Assembly: GCA_011620315.1 (NCBI GenBank)
Contig: WOZO01000099.1
Span: forward strand, 1-36,308
DNA length: 36,308 nucleotides
Direction: 5' to 3'
Source of the DNA: Sideroxydans sp.
GTDB taxonomy: Bacteria; Pseudomonadota; Gammaproteobacteria; Burkholderiales; Gallionellaceae
Shown here piece after piece: positions 16,536 to 24,222 of the stretch. Position 1 is the first letter of the stretch, and the number at the start of each line of letters is the position of its first letter. The notes below the pieces were generated by a model. It was not told the DNA's origin, searched no databases, and saw only the letters and a program-made list of their open reading frames with translations. The position numbers were made by a program, and so were the translations under genes.

Positions 16536-16763
16536 TCAGTCGTCGCCGAGTTGCGGTGCCGGTTCGCGCACCTCGTTCAACAGGTCTTCGGCTTGCAGTT
16601 CGTTCTCGGCATGGATCATCTTGATGCTGCCGTTCTCGCCCCACACTTCTTCCTTGCGCAGTTCCTTGGCGCGCGCGGAAGCTTCCTTGTAGACCTCGTG
16701 CTGTTCCAGCTTCTCCAGAATACGGATCGGGCGCTCGGTGATGCGGTAGATGTAATAGGGCAT
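16536..16763 (-). CDS. Small hypothetical protein, 75 residues
   Basis: The protein begins MPYYIYRITERPIRILEKLE and is rich in charged helix-forming residues (EASARAKELRKE). It ends acidic with ELQAEDLLNEVREP. GAGGA lies five bases before the ATG at 16761-16763, which fixes the start; a longer frame in the same phase runs into the ankyrin gene and is spurious. No known function is apparent. It is sandwiched between the ankyrin gene (11-base gap) and the cysteine-rich gene (4-base gap), so all three are probably co-transcribed. Confidence 0.75.
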   Translation of the reverse strand: MPYYIYRITERPIRILEKLEQHEVYKEASARAKELRKEEVWGENGSIKMIHAENELQAEDLLNEVREPAPQLGDD

Positions 16764-16774
16764 GGCGTCCTCGC

Positions 16775-17242
16775 TTATTCCGGTTTTTTCATGAAGGTGA
16801 CGACATTGCTGCCGGGCGCGTTCTTGCTGGCGCAGCTGTTCTCGCCCAGACCGGCCAGCTGCTCGGCCTCGTGCAACAGGTTGATGACGTCCACGTAAAA
16901 CTTCTGCTTGACCATCATCAACGCGGTAAAACCGCCCTCGTTCTTGGCCAGCACATCGGCACCGGCCTTGAGCAAGGCATCGACCACTGCGGTCTCGCCA
17001 TAACCGGCCGCCAGCATCAGCGGCCGCACGCCGTAACCGATGGGGGCCTCGATGTTCGCCCCGGCATCGATCAGCGCCTGCACCACATCGGCAAAGCCGC
17101 ACTTCTGTTCGGCGTTGTAGCAAGCCTTCATCAGCGCGGTCCAACCCGCTTCGTCGGTCGCGTTCACGTCCGCACCGGCTGCCAGCAGTTGCTTCACTTG
17201 TTCCAGGTCGCCCGCATAGGCGGCAGTCATCAATTCAGTCAT
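16775..17242 (-). CDS. Ankyrin-repeat protein
   Basis: The 155-residue cytoplasmic protein is built mainly of ankyrin repeats, with typical phrases LLAAGADVNATDEAGWTALM, ALIDAGANIEAPIGYGVRPL and LLKAGADVLAKNEGGFTALM. About four repeats occupy residues 1-125. A short tail with one cysteine and a basic end follows. Ankyrin repeats bind other proteins, but the partner is unknown. It lies 13 bases downstream of the secreted-protein gene and 11 upstream of the 75-residue gene. Confidence 0.85.
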   Translation of the reverse strand: MTELMTAAYAGDLEQVKQLLAAGADVNATDEAGWTALMKACYNAEQKCGFADVVQALIDAGANIEAPIGYGVRPLMLAAGYGETAVVDALLKAGADVLAKNEGGFTALMMVKQKFYVDVINLLHEAEQLAGLGENSCASKNAPGSNVVTFMKKPE

Positions 17243-17255
17243 CGTTGCCTCCTGC

Positions 17256-18149
17256 TTACTTCTTTACCGCACCTTCCAGCGCCGCACGGATCGCCTCGGG
17301 TGCCTGCATGATGTTCACGAAGCTGTTCTTGCCCATCATGGACAAGTCGGGGAAATTGATGGCGATGCGGAAGCGCGCATACAGCGCATAAACGTTCTTG
17401 CCGGACACCAGCACTTCATACGGCAGATGCGCGGTCGACTTCACATCGTGGAAATCGATCTCGGACATGATGAAGGTGTCGTCCTTGTATCTGTCGTCGC
17501 TCTTCAGCGCCACGCCGAACACGCTCTCTTCCTTGCCCGGCACGTCCACACGGTACACCTTGCTCACACCGTTCTGGTTGGCGGACAGTTTGGCATCGAC
17601 CGCTTGCACGGCCTCTTCGTAGCTGTCGTAAGTCTCCAACCGGCTCGGCTCGTCGAAATATTCCATGCCGAACATGTAGTGGTACTTGCGTGCCTGTTTC
17701 TCGGTCAAGCCCTTGGCACCAAACTCCTCCGCGCGTCCCAGCGCCTTTTCCAGCGCAGCGGAGACATCGGACAGATCGCCCTGCATGCGATAGACATAGG
17801 ACATGTACACCGGATTGGTATAACTGACCTGCACCTGATCGCCAGCGGCAGTGAGCGACACGCGCTGCACCGCGCCGTAGCCGCCATGCTCCGATGCGGC
17901 GGCATTCTGCTTCAGCGCATCGCTGGTGACGATGATGATGTTGGCCCCGTCAAATGGTGCGTATTCGCCGACCACGGTGAAACCGGCAGCGGTCAGCGCG
18001 CTCTTCACCTGCACGGATCTCTCGGCGACGGTTCCGGCGCTGGTGGAAGCCAGCACGAACGGTTTATAGATCGCATCTTTGGCCTGGGTGCCGACGGCGA
18101 CACACAGCAACGCCACGGACAGCAACACCTTACTCATCACTTGCTTCAT
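17256..18149 (-). CDS. Secreted protein of unknown function, DUF302-like N-terminal region
   Basis: The ATG at 18147-18149 follows GGGAG with good spacing and starts a signal peptide (MKQVMSKVLLSVALLCVAVG, cleavage near TQA-KD), so the 297-residue protein is probably periplasmic. The upstream open frame is a shadow of cysG. Residues ~40-140 (VKSALTAAGFTVVGEY ... VQVSYTNPVYMSYVYRM) resemble DUF302-type proteins, but I am not certain. There are no cysteines after the signal peptide and no haem motifs. It lies between cysG and the ankyrin gene. Confidence 0.75.
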   Translation of the reverse strand: MKQVMSKVLLSVALLCVAVGTQAKDAIYKPFVLASTSAGTVAERSVQVKSALTAAGFTVVGEYAPFDGANIIIVTSDALKQNAAASEHGGYGAVQRVSLTAAGDQVQVSYTNPVYMSYVYRMQGDLSDVSAALEKALGRAEEFGAKGLTEKQARKYHYMFGMEYFDEPSRLETYDSYEEAVQAVDAKLSANQNGVSKVYRVDVPGKEESVFGVALKSDDRYKDDTFIMSEIDFHDVKSTAHLPYEVLVSGKNVYALYARFRIAINFPDLSMMGKNSFVNIMQAPEAIRAALEGAVKK

Positions 18150-18187
18150 CTTCTCTCTCCCTTTTTGTATTGGCCTACGAAGCGAAT

Positions 18188-19573
18188 CTAGTTCTGTTGC
18201 GGATGGAACCAAGCCAATTTCTCGCGCAGGGTGACCACCCCGCCGACGATGATGAGGGTTGGCGCTTGGGGCTTCTCGCGCTCGGCGATGCCGGGCAGCG
18301 TCGCCAGCGTGCCGGTGAACACGCGCTGCGTGGGCTGCGTGCCGTGCTGCACGATGGCGATGGGTGTGGTGTCCGGCATACCGTGTTCGATCAGTTTCGC
18401 GCACAGGATATCCAGACCGTGCAGGCCCATGTACACCACCACGGTCTGGCGCGGACGGGCCAGTTGCTCCCAGTCCAGATTCATCGAACCGTCCCTGAGA
18501 TGGCCGGTGACGAACAGGCAGGATTGCGCATGGTCTCTATGGGTCAGCGGGATGCCCGCGTAGGACGCAACGCCTGCCGCCGCCGTAATACCGGGCACCA
18601 CCTGGAACGGGATGCCTTCCGCCGCCAGTGTTTCAATCTCCTCGCCGCCGCGGCCGAAGATGAACGGGTCGCCGCCCTTCAGGCGCAGCACACGCCTGCC
18701 TTCCTTGGCCAGACGCACCAGCAGCAGATTGATCTCTTCCTGCGGCAAAGCATGATCGGCACGACGTTTGCCGACATAGACGCGCTCCGCATCGCGGCGC
18801 GTCATCTCCACGATGGGCTTGGACACCAGCGCGTCATACACCACCACGTCGGCTTTCTGCATCAGACGCAGCGCGCGGAAGGTCAGCAGGTCGGGATCGC
18901 CGGGGCCCGCGCCGACAAGGTAGACCTCGCCGCGAACGATGTTGTCCTCGTCGGCCAGCATCTGCCCCAGCATCGCCTCGGCGCTCGCCTCGTCGCCGGT
19001 CAGCACCTTCTCGGCGACCACGCCGTCGAACACGTTTTCCCAGAAGATGCGGCGCTTGGCGGGATTGGTCACGCGCTGTTTCACTTCTTCACGAAAGCGC
19101 CCGGCAAAGCCTGCCAGGTTGCTGTAGTTCTGCGGGATGACGGTCTCCAGTTTGCCGCGCATCATGCGCGTCAGCACCGGCGAGGCACCGCCGCTGGAGA
19201 ACGCCACCATCAGCGGCGAACGGTCCATGATGGCCGGCATGATGAAGCTGCACAGCTCGGGATCATCCACCACGTTGACCGGGATGTTGCGCGCCTGCGC
19301 CAGCTCGGAGACCTGCTTGTTCACTTCGCGGTCGTTGGTCGCGGCGATCACCAGCATCACGCCTTCCAGATGCTGCGGCTCGAAGCGGGCGAGCACCGCC
19401 TCGACATTGGCTTGCGCTTGCAGCGCTTCGTCGATCTCGGGCGCGACCACGCGCACCCTGGCACCCGCGTCGAGCAGCACGCCCGCCTTGCGCGCGCCGA
19501 CCGTGCAGCCGCCCACCACGAGGCACAGCTTGTTTTTTACATTGGCGAAAATCGGCAGGAAGTCCATTGTCAT
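18188..19573 (-). CDS. cysG: Sirohaem synthase CysG
   Basis: CysG makes sirohaem from uroporphyrinogen III. The 461-residue fusion has an N-terminal dehydrogenase/ferrochelatase half with the NAD-binding [13 protein letters not shown] (19-31) and a C-terminal SAM-dependent methyltransferase half starting at [10 protein letters not shown] (221-230). [16 protein letters not shown] and a VVPGITAA motif follow. Both halves look intact. Two ATGs lie two codons apart at the start; I keep the first. Sirohaem is the prosthetic group of DsrAB, which explains its place after dsrN. Confidence 0.95.
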   Translation of the reverse strand: MTMDFLPIFANVKNKLCLVVGGCTVGARKAGVLLDAGARVRVVAPEIDEALQAQANVEAVLARFEPQHLEGVMLVIAATNDREVNKQVSELAQARNIPVNVVDDPELCSFIMPAIMDRSPLMVAFSSGGASPVLTRMMRGKLETVIPQNYSNLAGFAGRFREEVKQRVTNPAKRRIFWENVFDGVVAEKVLTGDEASAEAMLGQMLADEDNIVRGEVYLVGAGPGDPDLLTFRALRLMQKADVVVYDALVSKPIVEMTRRDAERVYVGKRRADHALPQEEINLLLVRLAKEGRRVLRLKGGDPFIFGRGGEEIETLAAEGIPFQVVPGITAAAGVASYAGIPLTHRDHAQSCLFVTGHLRDGSMNLDWEQLARPRQTVVVYMGLHGLDILCAKLIEHGMPDTTPIAIVQHGTQPTQRVFTGTLATLPGIAEREKPQAPTLIIVGGVVTLREKLAWFHPQQN

Positions 19574-19625
19574 ATCAACCCGGTGTATTAATCGTAGGTC
19601 GGGCTTCGCTCCGACAGAACCCTCT

Positions 19626-19689
19626 TGTCCACGAAAGACACGAAAAGGTCAAAGTGGTTTGTTCGTGCTTTTCGTGTCTTTCGTGGACA
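19626..19689. repeat. Perfect 22-bp inverted repeat, GTCCACGAAA family, copy 2
   Basis: The arms 19626-19647 and 19668-19689 are exact complements over 22 bases with a 20-base loop. They begin TGTCCACGAAAGACACG. The element lies 14 bases past the end of the DUF4202 gene and before cysG. It could fold strongly in the transcript. No run of U follows it in the direction of transcription, so it is not a classic terminator. Same family as 648-761 and 21813-21935. Confidence 0.88.
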
Positions 19690-19703
19690 GATTGGTTCAG
19701 TAT

Positions 19704-20306
19704 TTATCCCTGTACCGCCTTCAGGATCAGCGGCACCAGTGCCTCCGGCAGTTTGATCTTGCCTGCCAGCGCGAACTCGTGCGCGCTGTCGGACATCTTG
19801 TCCCAGGTCTTTTTGATGATGAGGATCCATTTTTCTTCGTCGTAGTCCGGCTTCTGCTCGGCGAAGTGCAGCATGTAGTGTTCGATGAAGCACAGGTCGA
19901 CCACGTCTTCCATCAGCTGCGTCTCGGGGTTGCTTTTCAGGTCCTTCTTGCCGACGATGGTCTTCACGCGCGCGATCATCTCGTCGTCGTAGCCGACTTC
20001 CTTCATCAGACTACCTGCGGTCTCGGCGTGGAACTTGTACAGGTTGGTGCGCCACAGCATGTAACCCTTCTTGTCCATCGGGTAGTCGCTGCGCGGGCTC
20101 TTCCAGCGCTGAATGTGCTGCGCGCGGCAGGCCAGCTTGACGGCTTCCGATGCGTCCGGCGCGAAGCGCTCCTGCATCTCGGTCATGCGCTGTGCGTACA
20201 GCAGTTCTTTCGGATAGGTTTTGCCCTCGAACACTTCCAGATTGGGGTCTGCGGAATTGGCTTTGTCGAATGCCGCGATGGCAGCTTGGTACAGTGCTTG
20301 TGTCAT
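19704..20306 (-). CDS. DUF4202 family protein
   Basis: From the ATG at 20304-20306, which overlaps the dsrN stop as ATGA, the protein has 200 residues. The open frame runs further upstream but only as a shadow of dsrN. It matches the DUF4202 pattern: an N-terminal FDKANSADPN, RAQHIQRWKSPRSDYPMDKKGY and a helical region with DVVDLCFIEHYM. It looks like an HD-domain-type all-helical protein of unknown activity. Coupling to dsrN suggests a role with sirohaem amidation or DsrAB maturation; this is inference from position only. Confidence 0.85.
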   Translation of the reverse strand: MTQALYQAAIAAFDKANSADPNLEVFEGKTYPKELLYAQRMTEMQERFAPDASEAVKLACRAQHIQRWKSPRSDYPMDKKGYMLWRTNLYKFHAETAGSLMKEVGYDDEMIARVKTIVGKKDLKSNPETQLMEDVVDLCFIEHYMLHFAEQKPDYDEEKWILIIKKTWDKMSDSAHEFALAGKIKLPEALVPLILKAVQG

Positions 20307-21793
20307 ATCGCTTTCTCTTTGATTGAAATTGAGTCCAGTGTTTGCCCCTTGCATCGTCGAATGAAGCCGACGAAGCGGGTCGCCCAATAGCAGCTGCCGA
20401 TGGTGCGCAGGTGCGTGTAGGAGGCCAACAGGTTGTTGACGATGATGCCGTCGCGCTCCCCGTCGATGCCGTAACCTCGCGCCACATGGTAAGCGAAGCG
20501 ACTGTCCGGCGGAAGGTTCTCCAGACTCGAATAATGGAACTCGTGTGCCTTGATCTGTTTGGCCGGTGCGTCAGGGCGCGGCCAGGGATGTTCCGCGTCT
20601 TCCTGCAGATGCACATAGCCGCGACCGATGGGCTTGGCGTGCATCTTCACGTCGCCGGGGATGGCGCCGACCATGTCGAAGCTGCGCCCTTCGTAGGCGA
20701 TGCCGCGCGACAAATACATCAGCCCGCCGCACTCGGCATAGGCCGGCATGCCGTTGGCGATGGCCTGCCTGATCTCGCCGCGCAGGGCCGTGTTCGCTTC
20801 CAGTTCGGCGGCGCAGGTCTCGGGAAAACCGCCGCCGATGTACAGGCCGTCCACCTCGGGCAGATGCGCATCGCGCAGGGCATCGAACGGCACCAACTCG
20901 GCACCGGCGGCTTCCAGCGCATCCAGGTCGTCCGCGTAATAGAAGCCGAACGCGCGGTCGCGCGCGATGGCGATGCGGACTTTCGGCTGGGGAAACGGTA
21001 CAACTTTATCCGCTTGTCCTTCTCTACCCCATCCCCCTTGCAGGGGGAAGGTTGGGATGGGGGCAGAAGTAGCTGGGCTCACAGTTTCTACCCTCTCACT
21101 GCAAAGGAGAGGGAGTTCTGTCTTCTGCGACAGTTCGAGCAGTCGGTCGAGGTCGACCTGCTCGGCGATGGCCTCGCCGATCTGTTTGATCTTGGCGTTG
21201 GCCACATGCGATTCGTTGCTGGGCATCAGTCCCAGATGGCGCTCGACGATGGAAAGCTGTTCGTCATGCTGGATGGCACCGATCACCGGCACGTCGGTGT
21301 AGTGCTCGATGACCTCGCGCAGCTTGGATTCGTGACGCTTGCCACCCAGATTGTTGAGGATGACACCGGCGATGTTGATGTCCTTGTCGAACGCCTGATA
21401 ACCGAGGATCAGCGGCGCGATGCCGCGCGTCATGCCGCGCGCGTCGATCACCAGCATCACCGGCAGGTCGAGCAACTTGGCCAGCGCGGCGTTGCTGTTG
21501 CTGCCGTCCAGTGCCAGACCGTCGTAGAGTCCCTTGTTGCCCTCGACCAGATTCACCTCGGACGCATGACGCGAGAATGTGTATACGACATCGTCGTTCT
21601 CCATCAGATACAGGTCGAGATTGCGGCAGGCATGGCCGGCAGCCTGGCCCAGCCACATCGGGTCGATGTAGTCCGGCCCTTTCTTGAACGGCTGCACGGC
21701 ATGGCCGCGCACGGCGAGCGCCGCGCACAGGCCGATACTGACCATGGTCTTGCCGGAGGATTTGTGTGCTGCCGAGATCAGGAATCTATTCAT
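20303..21793 (-). CDS. dsrN: Sirohaem amidase DsrN (cobyrinate a,c-diamide synthase homologue)
   Basis: DsrN is a CobB/CbiA-type glutamine amidotransferase that amidates sirohaem for dissimilatory sulfite reductase. The N-terminal ATPase domain has the P-loop region ISAAHKSSGKT (7-17) and GPDYIDP. The C-terminal class I glutaminase has GLYIGGGFPET and the nucleophile motif YAECGGLMYLS. Between the domains, about residues 227-256, the protein contains the in-frame translation of two palindromic repeats, making it longer (496 residues) than usual. Domain cores look intact. It follows dsrP and overlaps the DUF4202 gene by ATGA. Confidence 0.92.
   Translation of the reverse strand: MNRFLISAAHKSSGKTMVSIGLCAALAVRGHAVQPFKKGPDYIDPMWLGQAAGHACRNLDLYLMENDDVVYTFSRHASEVNLVEGNKGLYDGLALDGSNSNAALAKLLDLPVMLVIDARGMTRGIAPLILGYQAFDKDINIAGVILNNLGGKRHESKLREVIEHYTDVPVIGAIQHDEQLSIVERHLGLMPSNESHVANAKIKQIGEAIAEQVDLDRLLELSQKTELPLLCSERVETVSPATSAPIPTFPLQGGWGREGQADKVVPFPQPKVRIAIARDRAFGFYYADDLDALEAAGAELVPFDALRDAHLPEVDGLYIGGGFPETCAAELEANTALRGEIRQAIANGMPAYAECGGLMYLSRGIAYEGRSFDMVGAIPGDVKMHAKPIGRGYVHLQEDAEHPWPRPDAPAKQIKAHEFHYSSLENLPPDSRFAYHVARGYGIDGERDGIIVNNLLASYTHLRTIGSCYWATRFVGFIRRCKGQTLDSISIKEKAI
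21027..21113. repeat. Two REP-like palindromes inside dsrN, in frame
   Basis: CCCCATCCC at 21027-21035 pairs with GGGATGGGG at 21054-21062, enclosing an inner CCCCCTTGCAGGGGG palindrome. A second, CCCTCTC ... GAGAGGG, lies at 21091-21113. Together they form a paired element in the linker between the two DsrN domains. They are related in style to the copies in hsdM and between dsrB and dsrA. Confidence 0.75.
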
Positions 21794-21812
21794 GTCGGAC
21801 CTAAAAGAATCT

Positions 21813-21935
21813 GTCCACGAAATACACGAAAATCACGAAACGAATCAATTCATCACTGAATCCGGTTGCCTCATCAACTCAGCCCATCATTCCGGTTGTT
21901 TGGCTCTGTTCGTGTCTTTCGTGTATTTCGTGGAC
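21813..21935. repeat. Palindromic intergenic repeat, GTCCACGAAA family, copy 3
   Basis: The 27-base ends (21813-21839 and 21909-21935) are inverted repeats with two mismatches, starting GTCCACGAAATACACGAAA. It fills nearly the whole gap between dsrP and dsrN. The unique centre of about 70 bases shows nothing recognisable. Confidence 0.85.
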
Positions 21936-21950
21936 GGTCTGTATTTCGTA

Positions 21951-23147
21951 TCAGTCCGCGATATACGGCTTGTCCTGCGGCATGAAGTTCAGCACGCGTA
22001 CGCTGACGGTGGTGATGAGGAAGGCGATGGACAATCCGCCCAGCCCAAATAGCAACTCATAGATCGAGGGGCTGTAGGCGCTGATCTGGCCGTCCGCGAA
22101 AGTACTGCTCACTTCATAACCGGGGAACATGTTGAGCGGCCAGGCCTGGCCGCCGATGATGAACACATACAGCAGCGCGAAACCGCCAAGGATGATCAGC
22201 AACGCGGCCAGCGCGGCCCAGCGGTCACGCCGGATGCCCGGCGCGTACAGCAAGGCCAGCGGCACGATGTTGCCCAGCAGGAAATAGCCCCACCAGAACA
22301 GGCCCGGGTAGATGCCGCCATCCAGCAGGATAAAACGCTCGAAGCCCTGCTGGTGCGCGAAGTAGGCATTGGTGAAGTAATAGGTGGCGACCATGTACAG
22401 CGAGCCGAGCACGAACACGCCGAGCAGATGTTTCTTGCGCGACAGGATGGACGGATCGATCTCTTTCTCGTTCCACATGTAGATGCTGGTCTGCACCAGA
22501 TGGAACACAGCCATGCCCCATGCGAAGGACAGCACGATGAACATCGGCGGCAGCAATGCCGAACCGTAAGCCTGGCGAGCGGTGAGGAAAGCGAAGATCA
22601 GGCCGGTACCGGTGGTCAGCACGAAGCGCCACACGAACACGCCGATGCCGGCGATCTTGTTGTACGGGTTCATGCGGCGTTCCATCATGGTCCACAGATA
22701 GACCACCACCAGACCGACCATGCCGGAATACAGCAGCACGTTCCAGGCGAACACCGATCTCAGGTTGTAGTTGGTCGCCGCGACGATGATGCGGTCGGGA
22801 CGACCGAGGTCCAGCATCAGCACGGTCAGACCGCCTACCAGCATGGCGATGGACAGCAGGCTGGCCAGCGGCGCGCGCGCCTTGTAGATGGCCTTGCCGA
22901 ACACCGATCCGATGGACGCGACGTTGAGCACGCCGGAAGCGGCCACGATCAGGAAGATGGCGAACACGTGCGGCATGCCCCACACGATCTGGTTGTTCAT
23001 GCCGGTGATGATGTGGCCGTGCGATTCCATCATGTGCACGGCATACATGCCGGCTGCGGCGACCAGACCTCCTGCGGCGAGCAGCAGCCAGTACAGGCGG
23101 TTCTTGAAATGCAACGATTCGAGTGTCGGTGTGGCTGCCATGGTCAT
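21951..23147 (-). CDS. dsrP: Membrane quinol-interacting subunit DsrP (NrfD family)
   Basis: DsrP is the integral membrane subunit of the DsrMKJOP complex and exchanges electrons with the quinone pool. The 398-residue protein has about ten hydrophobic segments with NrfD-type motifs (DLGRPDRI, SVFAWNVLLYSGM, AWGMAVFHLVQTSIYMW). The first ATG (23145-23147) overlaps the dsrO stop as ATGA and is preferred over one two codons on. Length is normal. It ends shortly before a palindromic repeat that precedes dsrN. Confidence 0.93.
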   Translation of the reverse strand: MTMAATPTLESLHFKNRLYWLLLAAGGLVAAAGMYAVHMMESHGHIITGMNNQIVWGMPHVFAIFLIVAASGVLNVASIGSVFGKAIYKARAPLASLLSIAMLVGGLTVLMLDLGRPDRIIVAATNYNLRSVFAWNVLLYSGMVGLVVVYLWTMMERRMNPYNKIAGIGVFVWRFVLTTGTGLIFAFLTARQAYGSALLPPMFIVLSFAWGMAVFHLVQTSIYMWNEKEIDPSILSRKKHLLGVFVLGSLYMVATYYFTNAYFAHQQGFERFILLDGGIYPGLFWWGYFLLGNIVPLALLYAPGIRRDRWAALAALLIILGGFALLYVFIIGGQAWPLNMFPGYEVSSTFADGQISAYSPSIYELLFGLGGLSIAFLITTVSVRVLNFMPQDKPYIAD

Positions 23148-23860
23148 AGTCCCTGATAACGAACGCCGGGGTTCAAACGCAGATCGGCACGCACCTGTAC
23201 CGAGGCCACGCTATGCACCTTTCGGGAAATCTCGCTGTTCGCATCGTTCAGATCGCCGAACATGATCGCTTTGTTCGGGCAGGCTTCGGAACAGGCCGAC
23301 TTGCCGCCCACATCGATACGGTGCACGCACAACGTGCAGCTCTCGACGGTACCTTTTCCGCGCGGCACGTCCGGGTTCTGGCCGGTCAGCGGCTCGTGCA
23401 CGAAGGAACGCGCCTTGTACGGGCAGGCCATCATGCAATAACGGCAGCCGATGCAGCGGTGTTTGTCCACCAGCACGATGCCGTCGGCGCGCTTCATGGA
23501 AGCGTTGGTCGGGCACACGTCCACGCAGGGCGGATGCTCGCAGTGCTGGCACATCATCGGCAGCGATATCTCGCGACCGGTGCTGATATCCTTGATGTCG
23601 ATCTTGCGTATCCACTGCGAATCGGTGGGCTTGGTCTCGCCGGACAAGCCGTTCTCATTGTTGCAGGCGGTCACACAATCGTTGCAACCGGGCTTGCACT
23701 GGTTGGTGTCGATCAGCATGCCCCAGCGCACCTTGCTGCTGGCGCCTTCGCTCTTGCCCTGCGCGACCGAATACAACAGCATGCCCGGCGCGATGGCGAC
23801 CGCCGCCGCGCCGACCGATGTCTTGAGGAAATTGCGGCGATTCATATCCATGTCGCTCAT
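23144..23860 (-). CDS. dsrO: Periplasmic ferredoxin-like subunit DsrO
   Basis: DsrO carries [4Fe-4S] clusters that link DsrJ and DsrP on the periplasmic side. The ATG at 23858-23860 overlaps the dsrJ stop and gives a 238-residue protein. A twin-arginine signal is present (RRNFLK at residues 8-13, then a hydrophobic stretch). Cysteine groups CKPGCNDCVTAC, CQHCEHPPCVDVCP, CIGCRYCMMACP and CTLCV ... CSEACP supply ligands for about four clusters. Its ATGA overlaps with dsrJ and dsrP indicate coupled synthesis. Confidence 0.94.
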   Translation of the reverse strand: MSDMDMNRRNFLKTSVGAAAVAIAPGMLLYSVAQGKSEGASSKVRWGMLIDTNQCKPGCNDCVTACNNENGLSGETKPTDSQWIRKIDIKDISTGREISLPMMCQHCEHPPCVDVCPTNASMKRADGIVLVDKHRCIGCRYCMMACPYKARSFVHEPLTGQNPDVPRGKGTVESCTLCVHRIDVGGKSACSEACPNKAIMFGDLNDANSEISRKVHSVASVQVRADLRLNPGVRYQGL

Positions 23861-24222
23861 TTCGCGTTCCTTTGCGCCAGCCATGCACTCTTGCGCGTGC
23901 CGGAATGGCACTCGAAGCAATCCAGTTTGACCGCTTCGTACTTGTGGCAGCCGACGCAGAAACTGTCTGCGCGCGCGATCACGCTGTTGTCCCGGGTGCT
24001 GGCATGGCATTCGATGCACACCTTCAGACTGCGCTTCTCGTCGCGGATGCCCAGACGCAATGCATCGTCACGCGCATGCTTGAGCAAGTGCATGTGGTTC
24101 TTGCGCATCCATTGCGTATCTTCCACGCACTGTCCGCCCTTGCCGATGTCCAGCTTGGGTGCATCCGCAGCCCAGACCGGGAGGCAGAGGCAAAGCAACA
24201 AGGAGAAGAACAGCTTTTTCAT
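23857..24222 (-). CDS. dsrJ: Triheme cytochrome c DsrJ
   Basis: DsrJ is the periplasmic cytochrome of DsrMKJOP. The 121-residue protein starts with a signal peptide (MKKLFFSLLLCLCLPVWA) and has three haem motifs: CIECH (69-73), CVGCH (89-93) and CFECH (102-106). C32 and the following QWMRKNHMHLLKH supply possible unusual axial ligands, as known for this family. The ATG shares one base with the dsrL stop (TAATG). The longer open frame upstream is a shadow. Confidence 0.95.
   Translation of the reverse strand: MKKLFFSLLLCLCLPVWAADAPKLDIGKGGQCVEDTQWMRKNHMHLLKHARDDALRLGIRDEKRSLKVCIECHASTRDNSVIARADSFCVGCHKYEAVKLDCFECHSGTRKSAWLAQRNAK

Noticed and set aside
19626-19689. Intrinsic terminator after the DUF4202 gene
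   Set aside because: The stem is strong, but no run of U follows in the direction of transcription, and the same arms recur as a dispersed repeat.
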